NCBI GenBank assembly: GCA_039201605.1
Contig: JBCCRO010000011.1
Span: 1-64,000, forward strand
Origin: CADEDH01 sp039201605
GTDB lineage: Bacteria; Actinomycetota; Acidimicrobiia; Acidimicrobiales; SZUA-35
Reading direction: 5' to 3'
Length of the DNA: 64,000 nt
Within the stretch, counting starts at the first letter, position 1, and each line of letters opens with the position of its first letter. The translations under genes and the position numbers were made by a program. This document shows positions 24,390 to 33,433 of this stretch, piece after piece. The notes under the pieces were generated by a model. It saw only the letters and a list, made by a program, of their open reading frames with translations. It was not told where the DNA came from and did not search any database.

Positions 24390-26491
24390 CCGTCGTCCTC
24401 CTCGCCGGGGCGGGTGAGGACAAGCACCGCCCACGGATCGACCTGGATGCCGTCCTCACCGGCCAGCTTGTCCCTGCTGGGGTCGGCGGTGTCGATCAAC
24501 AGATGCCAACCGTGGAGGTCGATGAAGTCGGGTACGGCGAACTCGATGGCCTCGGGACTGGCGTTGAACAGCAGCAGGAACTGGTCGTCGGTGATCTCCT
24601 CACCCCGGGGGCCACGGGCCTGGATGGCGTCGCCGTTGAGGTAGAGGGCGAGAGCCCGGGCGTAGCCGACGTCCCAGTCGTCGTCCTCCATGGTCGAGCC
24701 GTCGGGCCGGTACCAACCGAGGTCGACCACGTCGGCCCCGTGGATCGGTCGACCCTCGAACCAGCGGCGGCGACGGAAGATCGGGTGCTCGGCCCGCAGG
24801 GCGATCAACCGACGGACGAAGGCCAGGAGGTCGGTGTCGGCGTTCTCCCAGTCGAACCAGGTGACCTCGTTGTCCTGGGCGTAGCCGTTGTTGTTGCCGC
24901 CCTGGCTACGGCCGATCTCATCGCCCCCGAGCAGCATGGGCACACCCTGGGAGAGCAGCAGGGTGGTGAGCAGGGATCGGGCCCGGGTGGACCGGACGGC
25001 GAGCACCTTGGGGTCGTCGGTCGGGCCCTCGACCCCCGAGTTCCACGACCGGTTGTGGCTCTCGCCGTCGCGGTTCTCCTCGCCGTTGGCCAGGTTGTGC
25101 TTGTGGTCGTAGGAGACGAGGTCGGCCAGGGTGAACCCGTCGTGGGCGGTGACGAAGTTGATGCTGGCCGAGGGGAAGCGGCCCGACCAGGCGTAGAGGT
25201 CGGAGCTGCCGGTGAGGCGGGAGCCGAAGTCGGCGAGCGAGTAGTCGGCACCCCGCCAGTAGTCCCGGACCCCGTCGCGGTACTTGCCGTTCCACTCCGA
25301 CCACTGGGGCGGAAAGTTGCCGACCTGGTAGCCGCCGGCGCCGACGTCCCACGGCTCGGCGATCAGCTTGACCTGGTTGATGACCGGATCCTGGTGCATC
25401 AGGTCGAAGAACGACGACAGCCGGTCCATGTCGTGCAGGCCGCGGGCCAGGGCGGCGGCCAGGTCGAAGCGGAAGCCGTCGACGTGCATGTCGAGGATCC
25501 AGTACCTGAGGCTGTCCATCATCAGCTGCAGCGGCTGGGCGTTGGCCATGTTGAGCGTGTTGCCGGTGCCGCTGAAATCGACGTAGTGGCGGGGGTTGGC
25601 CGGGTCGAGCCGGTAGTAGGCCCGGTTGTCGAAGCCCTTGAGCGACAGCAGCGGCCCGAGGTGGTTGCCCTCGGCCGAGTGGTTGTAGACCACGTCGAGG
25701 ATCACCTCGATGCCGGCGGCGTGGAAGGCCTTGACCATCTCCTTGAACTCGCGCACCTGACCCCCACCGTCACCGGCGGCGGCGTAGGGCCCGTGGGGGG
25801 CCAGGTAGGCCAGCGTGTTGTAGCCCCAGTAGTTGACCAGGCCTCGCTGCTCGACCGAGTGCTCGGTCAGGAAGTGGTGGACGGGGAGCAGCTCGATGGC
25901 GGTGATGCCCAGATCGAGCAGGTAGTCGATGATGGGGGGCGAGGCCAGACCGGCGTAGGTGCCCCGCAACGCCTGCGGCACATCGGGGTGGGTCATCGTC
26001 ATGCCCCGCACGTGGGTCTCGTAGATGACCGTCTTGTACAGCGGGGTGCGGGGCAGGGTGTCGCCCTCCCAGTCGAAGGTGGGGTCGATCACCACCGAGC
26101 GGGGCATGAACGGGGCGCTGTCGACCTCGCTGCGCTCATCGAGGGAACCGGGCACGTGGCCGTAGACCTCGTCGCCCCAGGCGATGGGCCCGGCCACCGC
26201 CTTGGCGTAGGGGTCGACCAGCAGCTTGTCGGGATTGCACAGCACACCGTCGCCCGGACTCCACGGCCCGTGCACCCGGTAGCCGTAGCGCTGCCCGGCG
26301 CGGATCCCGGGCAGGAAGCCGTGGTGGACGAACGCCGTCACCTCGCCGAGCCGATGGCGCGTCTCGACACCATCGTCGTCGAAGAGGCAGACCTCGATGT
26401 GGTCGGCGACCTCGGAGTAGACAGCGAAGTTGGTGCCCTCGTCGTCCGCCGTGGCGCCGAGCGGATACATCGCGCCCGGCCAGACGGTCAT
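24386..26491 (-). CDS. glgX: Glycogen debranching enzyme (isoamylase type)
   Basis: A 701-aa GH13 debranching enzyme. N-terminal CBM48/E-set domain (about residues 10-110), then the catalytic barrel with DGFRFDLAAAL (nucleophile Asp), LIAEPWDVGAGGYQVGNFP (acid/base Glu) and VTAHDGFTLADLV (third Asp), and LGGDEIGRSQGGNNNGYAQDN, which is typical of GlgX. It removes alpha-1,6 branches from glycogen trimmed by phosphorylase. The ATG at 26491 overlaps the glgP stop (ATGA), and its own stop overlaps the glgA start, so all three are translationally coupled. Confidence 0.96.
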   Translation of the reverse strand: MTVWPGAMYPLGATADDEGTNFAVYSEVADHIEVCLFDDDGVETRHRLGEVTAFVHHGFLPGIRAGQRYGYRVHGPWSPGDGVLCNPDKLLVDPYAKAVAGPIAWGDEVYGHVPGSLDERSEVDSAPFMPRSVVIDPTFDWEGDTLPRTPLYKTVIYETHVRGMTMTHPDVPQALRGTYAGLASPPIIDYLLDLGITAIELLPVHHFLTEHSVEQRGLVNYWGYNTLAYLAPHGPYAAAGDGGGQVREFKEMVKAFHAAGIEVILDVVYNHSAEGNHLGPLLSLKGFDNRAYYRLDPANPRHYVDFSGTGNTLNMANAQPLQLMMDSLRYWILDMHVDGFRFDLAAALARGLHDMDRLSSFFDLMHQDPVINQVKLIAEPWDVGAGGYQVGNFPPQWSEWNGKYRDGVRDYWRGADYSLADFGSRLTGSSDLYAWSGRFPSASINFVTAHDGFTLADLVSYDHKHNLANGEENRDGESHNRSWNSGVEGPTDDPKVLAVRSTRARSLLTTLLLSQGVPMLLGGDEIGRSQGGNNNGYAQDNEVTWFDWENADTDLLAFVRRLIALRAEHPIFRRRRWFEGRPIHGADVVDLGWYRPDGSTMEDDDWDVGYARALALYLNGDAIQARGPRGEEITDDQFLLLFNASPEAIEFAVPDFIDLHGWHLLIDTADPSRDKLAGEDGIQVDPWAVLVLTRPGEEDDG

Positions 26492-28476
26492 GTCGTGCTC
26501 ACCGCCGCCACGGCGTCGAGAGCCGGTCCGTAGAGGGTCCGCTGGTAGTCGGCCACCATGCGGGCGGCGGTGACCTGCGGGCCGAGCGAGGCCCACACGT
26601 GACGGACCCGCTCGATCCAGGCCGGGCCCAGGGCCGCGCCGCCGTCGTAGTAGGTGGTGAGGACGTCACCGCCGAGCAGGGCCAGGGTGTCGGCCGCCTC
26701 CTCGGTGTCGCGCTCGGCCGGGTCGTCGGCGTCGCTGCCGGGGATGGTCCACCCGTTGCGATCGTCGGCCATCTCGTCCCACCAGCCGTCGCTGATCGAG
26801 CAGTTGAGGCCGCCGTTGAGGGCCGACTTCTCACCGCTGGTGCCCGAGGCCTCCCGAGGCCGGATCGGGTTGTTGAGCCACACGTCGCAGCCGGCGTAGA
26901 GGGCCTGGGCCACCTCGACGTCGTAGTCGGGCACGAACAGGAAGCGACCGTTCGCCTCGTCGGTACCGGCGTAGCGGACGATGTCGGCCAGCAGGGCCTT
27001 GCCCGGCCCGTCGGCCGGGTGGGCTTTGCCGGCGAACACGAACTGCACCGGGCGGTCGTCGTCGGCCAACAGCGCCGCGAGCTCCTCGGCCGGCTGGAGC
27101 AGGAGGTTGGCCCGCTTGTAGGTGGCGAAGCGGCGGGCGAAGCCCACGGTCAGGGCCTCGGGATCGAAGGCGGCACCGAGCCGTTCCTTCACCAGGGCCT
27201 GCAGGCGCAGGGCGCCCAGCCGGCGGATCTCGGCGATGGCGGCGGCGTCGAGGGAGGCGACGGCGGCCCAGGCGTCGGGGTCGCCGTCGGCCCAACCGGC
27301 GCCGAGGGCGTCGTCGAACAGAGCCTGCAGCTCGGGCATGATCCAGGTGCGGGCGTGCACGCCGTTGGTCACCGACGTGATGGCGTCTCCGCCGGGCACG
27401 GCGGCGAACAGCTTGCGGCTGATCTCACCGTGCAGTTTCGACACGCCGTTGGTACGGGCGGCGGTGCGGAGGCAGAAGGCGGCCATGTTGAACGCCGGGG
27501 GATCGTCCTGGGGGTCGGTGCCCAACGCCAGCAGATCGTCGACCCGAATCTTCCAGGCGGCGGCCCACGACTTCAGGTACTCGGTGGCCAGCTCGGGCTC
27601 GAACCGGTCGATACCGGCCGGGACCGGGGTGTGGGTGGTGAACACCAGACCGGGGCCGAGGGCGGCGTGGGCGTCGGCCAGCGAGTCGCCGGCCGCGATG
27701 CGCCGATCGAGCAGTTCGAGGATCAGGAACCCGGCGTGGCCCTCGTTGAGATGGTGGACGGGCACGTCCCAGCCGAGAGCCGTCAGGGCCCGGGCCCCGC
27801 CGACGCCCAGGATCATCTCCTGCTCCAGGCGGTGACGACGGTCGCCGCTGTAGAGGCGATCGGTGATGGCCCGGTCGCCTGCGGCGTTGACCGCAACGTC
27901 GGTGTCGAGCAGCAGCAGGGGCACGGTGCCGACGTCCATCCGCCACACCCGGGCCGACACCTGACGGCCGGGGACGGGGACGGTGACGGTGACGCCGGTG
28001 TCGACGCAGCCCAGGCCCTCGGGGGTGTAGGTGGGGTACGACTCGCTCTGTTGGCCGTCGACCACACCCTGGCTGAAGAACCCCTGGCGATAGAACAGGC
28101 CGACGCCGCACAGCGAGACGTCGAGGTCGTTGGCCGCCTTGAGGTGGTCGCCGGCCAGGATGCCCAGCCCGCCCGAATACTGGGGGAGCAGTTCGCTGAT
28201 CCCGAACTCGGGAGAGAAGTAGGCCACGTCGGGGCGCTCGGTCCTCGGCGCCGGGGTGCGGGCCAGCTCGGCCTCGAGACGGGCCACGAAATCGGGGTTG
28301 TCGGCCATGGCCACGAACACCGCGGGATCGGCCTCCGCCACGAGGGCCGTCGGGTGGTGGCGGGCGCCGTCGTCGGTGTCGAGGGCGTCGAACAGGTCGC
28401 GGGCGGTCGCGGACCACGTCCAGGTGTGGCTGCGGGCCAGCCGGGTCAGGGCGGCGGAAACCTCGGCGTCGTTCAC
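26488..28476 (-). CDS. glgP: Alpha-glucan (glycogen) phosphorylase
   Basis: A 662-aa GT35 phosphorylase of the compact bacterial type. The PLP lysine is Lys550 in GTSGEKSALNGGLN, and the PLP/substrate region SDGWWDEM follows. The canonical GTSGMKAxxNG reads GTSGEK here, with Glu in place of Met. VAYFSPEFGISELLPQYSGGLGILAGDHLKAANDL marks the N-terminal half (given in part). It is shorter than many actinobacterial homologues that carry a full DUF3417 N-terminal domain; only a short HTWTWSATARDLFDAL remnant of that domain is visible. GTG 28476 follows an AGGAG site. It releases glucose-1-phosphate from glycogen. Confidence 0.94.
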   Translation of the reverse strand: MNDAEVSAALTRLARSHTWTWSATARDLFDALDTDDGARHHPTALVAEADPAVFVAMADNPDFVARLEAELARTPAPRTERPDVAYFSPEFGISELLPQYSGGLGILAGDHLKAANDLDVSLCGVGLFYRQGFFSQGVVDGQQSESYPTYTPEGLGCVDTGVTVTVPVPGRQVSARVWRMDVGTVPLLLLDTDVAVNAAGDRAITDRLYSGDRRHRLEQEMILGVGGARALTALGWDVPVHHLNEGHAGFLILELLDRRIAAGDSLADAHAALGPGLVFTTHTPVPAGIDRFEPELATEYLKSWAAAWKIRVDDLLALGTDPQDDPPAFNMAAFCLRTAARTNGVSKLHGEISRKLFAAVPGGDAITSVTNGVHARTWIMPELQALFDDALGAGWADGDPDAWAAVASLDAAAIAEIRRLGALRLQALVKERLGAAFDPEALTVGFARRFATYKRANLLLQPAEELAALLADDDRPVQFVFAGKAHPADGPGKALLADIVRYAGTDEANGRFLFVPDYDVEVAQALYAGCDVWLNNPIRPREASGTSGEKSALNGGLNCSISDGWWDEMADDRNGWTIPGSDADDPAERDTEEAADTLALLGGDVLTTYYDGGAALGPAWIERVRHVWASLGPQVTAARMVADYQRTLYGPALDAVAAVSTT

Positions 28477-28575
28477 GGATACTGCTCCTGGCAGGGGGAC
28501 GGGATGAGCGACCGATGATAACGCCAGGCGGCAGGGCGGCCGTACCACTGTGACGTGGGGCCACTCCGTCCCGGC

Positions 28576-28581
28576 TAGGTT
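28576..28581 (+). promoter_or_regulatory. Putative -10 box (TAGGTT) of glgB
   Basis: TAGGTT ends 7 nt before the ATG at 28589, with no ribosome binding site, in the 112-bp divergent region between glgP and glgB. Confidence 0.5.
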
Positions 28582-28588
28582 GCGAACC

Positions 28589-30454
28589 ATGAACCGAGGC
28601 CGTTCCTTCACCGCCGATGATGCTTGGTCGTTCAACGGTGGAACGCACACCGCCGCCTACGAGGTGCTCGGCGCCCATCCCGATGCCGACGGACAGGTGA
28701 CCTTCCGGGTGTGGGCCCCCAACGCCCGGGCCATCCAGGTGGTGGGCGAGATGAACAGCTGGCAACCGCGTGAGGGCGACGGCCTCGATCCCGATCCGTC
28801 CGGCGTGTGGCGGGGGACGCTCCCGGCCGCCGTGGGTCAGCGGTACAAGTACCGGATCACGTCCCCGGGCGGCGCCACCTTCGACAAGGCCGACCCGTTC
28901 GCCTTCGCCACCGAGGAGCCGCCGGCCACCGCCTCCGCCATCGCCGACCTGTCCTACGACTGGGGTGACGCCGAGTGGATGGCCGGTCGAGGCGAACGAC
29001 TCGCCCTCGACGCCCCGGTGTCGATCTACGAGGTGCACCTGGGTTCGTGGCGATTCGAGCCCGGCGGCTACCCGGCCCTGGCCCGACAGCTGGCCGACTA
29101 CGCCGTCGACGCCGGGTTCACCCACGTCGAGCTGCTGCCGGTCACCGAGCACCCGTTCTACGGCTCCTGGGGCTACCAGGCCACCGGCTACTACGCCCCC
29201 ACCGCCCGCTACGGGCCCCCGTCGGAGCTGAAGGCCTTCATCGACACCCTCCATCGACAGGGGATCGGGGTGATCCTCGACTGGGTGCCCTCCCACTTCC
29301 CGAGCGACGTCCACGGTCTGGCCACCTTCGACGGAACTCATCTGTACGAGCACGCCGACCCCCGCCTCGGCCATCACCCGGACTGGGACAGCTCGATCTT
29401 CAACTACGACCGGTCCGAGGTGCGCAGCTTCCTGCTGTCCAGCGCCCACTTCTGGGTGGAGGAGTACCACGTCGACGGGTTGCGGGTCGACGCCGTGGCC
29501 TCGATGCTCTACCGCGACTACTCCCGGGCCGAGGGGCAGTGGATTCCGAACGAACACGGCGGCAACGAGAACCTGGGGGCGGTGTCGTTCCTCCAGGAGC
29601 TGAACCGATCGCTCTACGGCCGCCACCCGGGGATCCAGGTCATCGCCGAGGAGTCGACGGCCTGGCCCGGCGTCACCAAGCCGGTCGATCACGGCGGCCT
29701 GGGGTTCGGGTACAAGTGGGACATGGGGTGGATGCACGACACCCTCCAGTTCCTCGGTCGCGATCCCGTGCACCGCTCCCACCACCTCAACGAGCTCACC
29801 TTCCGGGCGGTGTATCGCGAGTCGGAGAACTACGTGCTCCCGCTGTCGCACGACGAGGTGGTGCACGGCAAGGGCTCCCTGCTCGACCGTATGCCGGGCG
29901 ACCGGTGGCAGCAGCTGGCCAACCTGCGCCTACTGCTGACCTACCAGTGGACGACGCCGGGGAAGAAGCTGCTGTTCATGGGCGGCGAGTTCGCCGTGCC
30001 GGGGGAGTGGAACCACGAGGCCGAGCTGCCGTGGGGGCTGCTGGCCGAGGACGACCACGCCGGCATGCTGAACCTGGTGCGGACGCTCAACCAGGCCTAC
30101 CGCTCCGCCCCCGCCCTCCACCGGGGTGACTGCACCGCCGAGGGGTTCGACTGGATCATCGGCGACGACGCCGCCAACACCGTGCTGGCCTGGGTGCGCC
30201 GAGCCGATGGACACCCGTCGATCGTGGTGGCGGCCAACCTCACCCCGGTGCCCCGCGAGGACTACCTCATCGGTGTGCCGACGGCCGGGACGTGGACGCC
30301 GCTGGTCGAGACCGACGCCAAGGCCTTCGGCGGCTCCGGGGTGGAGACCGGCGAGGTGTCGACGGTGCCCACCGCCTCACACGGCCAGGAGCAGGCCCTG
30401 CCCCTGCGCCTCGGGCCACTGGCGGTCGGGGTGTTCGGCGCCACGTCGTCCTGA
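28589..30454 (+). CDS. glgB: 1,4-alpha-glucan branching enzyme
   Basis: A 621-aa GH13 branching enzyme. CBM48 module at about residues 20-110 (VTFRVWAPNARAIQVVGEMNSW), then the barrel with nucleophile Asp301 (DGLRVDAV), acid/base Glu354 (IAEESTAWP) and Asp422 (LSHDEVVHGKGS), and a C-terminal all-beta domain. It is shorter than the ~730-aa GlgB with two N-terminal modules, as expected for the one-module subtype. ATG 28589 is preceded by a TAGGTT -10 box. It makes the alpha-1,6 branches on GlgA product and is divergent from the glgP-glgX-glgA operon. Confidence 0.96.
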   Translation: MNRGRSFTADDAWSFNGGTHTAAYEVLGAHPDADGQVTFRVWAPNARAIQVVGEMNSWQPREGDGLDPDPSGVWRGTLPAAVGQRYKYRITSPGGATFDKADPFAFATEEPPATASAIADLSYDWGDAEWMAGRGERLALDAPVSIYEVHLGSWRFEPGGYPALARQLADYAVDAGFTHVELLPVTEHPFYGSWGYQATGYYAPTARYGPPSELKAFIDTLHRQGIGVILDWVPSHFPSDVHGLATFDGTHLYEHADPRLGHHPDWDSSIFNYDRSEVRSFLLSSAHFWVEEYHVDGLRVDAVASMLYRDYSRAEGQWIPNEHGGNENLGAVSFLQELNRSLYGRHPGIQVIAEESTAWPGVTKPVDHGGLGFGYKWDMGWMHDTLQFLGRDPVHRSHHLNELTFRAVYRESENYVLPLSHDEVVHGKGSLLDRMPGDRWQQLANLRLLLTYQWTTPGKKLLFMGGEFAVPGEWNHEAELPWGLLAEDDHAGMLNLVRTLNQAYRSAPALHRGDCTAEGFDWIIGDDAANTVLAWVRRADGHPSIVVAANLTPVPREDYLIGVPTAGTWTPLVETDAKAFGGSGVETGEVSTVPTASHGQEQALPLRLGPLAVGVFGATSS

Positions 30455-30522
30455 CCGGGGTGAGCGGCGCCTGCCGAGCGCGCACCCCCGGGTGCGGACC
30501 GGTGCCGATCCGGCGCGTTTGC

Positions 30523-30528
30523 TAGCGT
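30523..30528 (+). promoter_or_regulatory. Putative -10 box (TAGCGT) of the redoxin gene
   Basis: TAGCGT ends 7 nt before the GTG at 30536. It indicates that this gene has its own promoter and is expressed separately from glgB. Confidence 0.45.
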
Positions 30529-30535
30529 TCGAGAC

Positions 30536-31645
30536 GTGCTTACCGAGACGCTCGATATCGACATCGGTGCCTTCGAGGCCGGCACCGGCTGGGAGATCAA
30601 GCCCGAAGGGGCCTGCAAGGGCGAGGTGTGCGTGCCCCTCGGCGACGGTGACTTCGACCCGGTGGCCACGGCCGAGCGACTGGGCATGGCCATCGTGCGC
30701 GATGAGGAGCGGGGCCTCTTCGCCCTCGGCCCCGAGTCGCTCCACGGGCGTGCCCTGGTGACGGCCGAGGCTCCCGACGTCGTCCTGGAGGATCTCGACG
30801 GTGGCGAGGTGTGGCTCTCGTCCTTCCGGGGACGGAAGGTCGTGCTCGTCGCCTGGGCCCCCTATTGAGGCTGCCGCTACGACCTGCCCGGGTGGCAGGC
30901 TCTGCGCACCGAGCTCCAGGCCGAGCACGGCGACACGATCGAGATCATTACCGTCTCCATCGAGACCGACGGTGTCGACGCCTCGCGCCAGTTCGTCGAG
31001 GCGGCCGCTCCCGAGCACCCGTCGCTGATCGATCGGCACCACCAGCTCGAGCGGCTGTTCGGCGTGGTCAACATCCCGAACGTGGTCTGGATCGACGAGG
31101 ACGGCCTGATCGTTCGCCCGGCTGAAGCCGGATGGGCCGGTCCGGCCGAGTACCCGCCGTGGTTGGCCGACATTCTCGAGGAGCGGGCCAAGGAGGCCGA
31201 GGCGGCGGGCAAGGATCCGATGGCGGCGCTTCGGGCCGGTCAGGATCGCAGCACCTACGCCGACGCCGTCCGCCACTGGGCGGCCAACGGCGCCGCCTCC
31301 GCCTTCGCGCTCACCCCGGACGCCGCCGTCGCCGCCTCCCAACCCCGGGGCGCCGATGAGTCGGCGGCCGCCGCCCACTTCGAGCTCGGGCAACGGCTGT
31401 GGCGCGACGGCGACCGCAACGGCGCCTTCGCCCATTGGCGGGCTACCCATCGGTTGGCCCCCGACACCTGGACCTACAAGCGTCAGGCCTGGTCCCTGGT
31501 CGGCAACGAGGCGTCGGGAGGCGGCGATTTCGGTCGCTTCGTGCAGTTCCCTGCGCCCGATCAGGACTGGCCCTTCGACGGCGACTTCAACACCGACACC
31601 GGCGCCCTCGAACCCGGCCGGTACTACCCGAAGACGATCGACTGA
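30536..31645 (+). CDS. Redoxin/thioredoxin-fold protein with in-frame UGA at the active site (putative selenoprotein)
   Basis: The frame from GTG 30536 reads VVLVAWAPY, meets TGA at 30866-30868, then continues without break as GCRYDLPGWQALR to TGA 31645, 369 residues in all. The UGA (residue 111) replaces the first Cys of the redoxin active site W-A-P-x-C, and a second Cys follows two residues later (U-G-C). The downstream half has the rest of the fold: IITVSIETDG, the cis-Pro NIPNVVWIDEDG, then a TPR-like C-terminal segment (AAAHFELGQRLWRDGDRNGAFAHWRATHRL). A SECIS-like hairpin begins at the UGA. Read-through as selenocysteine is the best explanation; a point error from TGC is the alternative. 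Likely a peroxidase or thiol oxidoreductase. No selA/B/C/D in the window. Confidence 0.8.
30867..30902 (+). promoter_or_regulatory. SECIS-like hairpin directly after the in-frame UGA
   Basis: Lower stem GAG (67-69) with CUC (100-102), a G-G mismatch, then CUGCC (30871-30875) with GGCAG (30894-30898), then an apical helix ACC (30882-30884) with GGU (30891-30893). The 6-nt loop UGCCCG starts 16 nt after the UGA and has a G at its second position. This agrees with the known bacterial SECIS rules (apical loop 16-37 nt from UGA, G among the first two loop bases). Confidence 0.6.
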
Positions 31646-31697
31646 TCTCCGGCCGGGCCGCCCGTCGGTCCCTCCGGTCGAGGTCGGCGGTGAGCGC

Positions 31698-32594
31698 CTA
31701 GGCCCCGCCACCGTCAGGGTGATCATGCCGGAGAATGCCGCCCTCGTCGGTCCGGTGGCGCCCGTTGCCGAGGGCGGCCGTGGGCTGCGGGCGTGAGGGG
31801 ACGGGAGCGGCCTGAGGAGGCAGCGGTCGATCGGGCGTAGGCGACGGTCGCACCCCCGTTCGGGGCGGAGGCCGGGGCGGGGGCGCCTGCCGCTTCGTGG
31901 TCGGTTGGGGTCGCCGAGCGGCGCTCGGCCCGGGGTGCGGGGCCTGCGGGGCGCGGACGTCGACCATCGGCAGGTAGCCGCCGACCCGACTGTCGCAGGT
32001 GAGGCGCAGAACGGCGGAGTCGTTGACCAGGTTGATCGACACCACCTGGATGTCGAGGGGGATGATCCCGGTCCGCTCCCAGAGGTCGATCTCCAGCTCG
32101 GTCCGGCGCTCGGGACGGAGGTTCTCGACCTGGTCGTAGACGAGGCGCCGCTCGAAGCGGCCGTGTCGCCAGAACGTCGCCGACAACGCCCCAAGGGCGG
32201 TGGCGATGGTCGCATCGGCGATGATCACCTCGACCCACGACAGCACGTCGGCGCCGACGGCATTGGTAAGACCGACCGCGATCACGGCGAACAGGTAGGA
32301 CATCTCGCGCACCGGGACCGACTCGGTTCGGTAGCGCACCACCCCGAACAGGGCGAACAGCCCGAACCCGAAGCCGACGCCGATCTGGACGCTGTTCATG
32401 AAGAAGCCGACCAGGAAGACCACGAGGTTCAGGGTCACCATCATGAACGTGTGATCGCGATCCCTGGTCTGCCGGTAGTACTGGAACCCGACGATCACGC
32501 CGAGGACGATGACGTTGAGCACAAGGCTCGAGAGCAGCAGGGCGACGTCCTCCGACTGCATCACCCGTCGCCCGAACAGTTCGATGTCGGCCAC
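31698..32594 (-). CDS. DUF4956 membrane protein
   Basis: A 298-aa protein. Four hydrophobic segments between about residues 18 and 140 (LSSLVLNVIVLGVIVGF onward), the DUF4956 signature FGLFALFGVVRYRTESVPVREMSYLF, then a cytoplasmic domain (about 150-220) and a low-complexity Pro/Arg-rich tail of ~75 residues. Its GTG start (32594) overlaps the TAG of the VTC gene by one base, so the pair is translationally coupled. DUF4956 proteins are commonly found next to VTC polyphosphate polymerases and are thought to act with them. The molecular role is not established. Confidence 0.85.
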   Translation of the reverse strand: MADIELFGRRVMQSEDVALLLSSLVLNVIVLGVIVGFQYYRQTRDRDHTFMMVTLNLVVFLVGFFMNSVQIGVGFGFGLFALFGVVRYRTESVPVREMSYLFAVIAVGLTNAVGADVLSWVEVIIADATIATALGALSATFWRHGRFERRLVYDQVENLRPERRTELEIDLWERTGIIPLDIQVVSINLVNDSAVLRLTCDSRVGGYLPMVDVRAPQAPHPGPSAARRPQPTTKRQAPPPRPPPRTGVRPSPTPDRPLPPQAAPVPSRPQPTAALGNGRHRTDEGGILRHDHPDGGGA

Positions 32595-33433
32595 TAGAGC
32601 TCCCTCACCTGCTTCAGCCGCCGTTCGAATCCGTTGCGTCGAACACCGTCGATGCAGCTGGCCACGCCCAGGCAGTACTTGCTCATGCCGTGGGGCCGGA
32701 GGCCGTGCTCCCGGAGCGCTTCCGCCACCGGCGACCGTGGGTCCCGGCGGGTCTCCTTCACCTCGAGCACGGCGATGTGCCCGAAGTCGGCGACCGGTCC
32801 CCGGGCCCGGCCCTCGTGATCGACGGCCCGGCAGCGCAGCCCGAGGTCGATCGTGACGCGACGACCGGTGCCGACCAGGGTCATCCGGTCGTAGATCACC
32901 TCCAGGGTCGGCCGGATGGGCCCCGCCGTCACCCCGAGGCGCCCGATGAGGGCTCGCTCGCCGCGATCGAGTCGGGTGCCGATGGCCGGCGTCGGGACCC
33001 GTTCCTTCGATGTTCGGCGGGCGTTGGAGCGCCGCTTCACCTCGAAGAACGTGGCCCCGGTGCTGTGGTAGTGCCGGTAGCGGTACTTCTCCCGGCGGCG
33101 GCGACCGTTGTGGTGGGCGAGGTAGTGGCGGAGGTCGGCGGTGTCGAAGTACAGCGTGGTGTAGCGGGGGGCGACACCGATCGGGGTGGCGACGAGCCGG
33201 AACGGTCGACCGGGGGCCGCCGCCAACCGTTCGAGGATGGTGGTGAGCGCCGGAAGGGGCACGGCCACCTTGGTGTCGAGCCGGCTCATCAGCTCGACCC
33301 TCATCGCCTCCTCCAAACCGATCGGGGTGAAGGCCTGCCGGGCCAGGTCCCGATGTGGCCGCCCGGTGGTCGTCCCGCCGTCGACTCGGCGGTGTCGCTG
33401 CTCCGACGGTGGCGTAACGGTCGGGCTACGCAT
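32594..33433 (-). CDS. VTC-domain protein (polyphosphate polymerase-like)
   Basis: A 279-aa CYTH/VTC-superfamily protein. Basic and acidic tunnel residues are visible: ELMSRLDTKVAV, TLYFDTADLRHY, the EKYRYRHYHSTGATFFEVKRRSN strand pair (ExKxK-like), and LEVKETR near the end. The VTC4 family elongates polyphosphate from ATP at membranes. The start ATG 33433 has GGGGAGA. It is coupled to a DUF4956 membrane protein, which may give membrane attachment. Catalytic activity is inferred from the family. Confidence 0.85.
   Translation of the reverse strand: MRSPTVTPPSEQRHRRVDGGTTTGRPHRDLARQAFTPIGLEEAMRVELMSRLDTKVAVPLPALTTILERLAAAPGRPFRLVATPIGVAPRYTTLYFDTADLRHYLAHHNGRRRREKYRYRHYHSTGATFFEVKRRSNARRTSKERVPTPAIGTRLDRGERALIGRLGVTAGPIRPTLEVIYDRMTLVGTGRRVTIDLGLRCRAVDHEGRARGPVADFGHIAVLEVKETRRDPRSPVAEALREHGLRPHGMSKYCLGVASCIDGVRRNGFERRLKQVREL

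Noticed and set aside
32625..32640. GTTCGAATCC, a tRNA T-loop-like string
   Set aside because: It is inside the VTC coding sequence and no acceptor or anticodon stem pairs around it.
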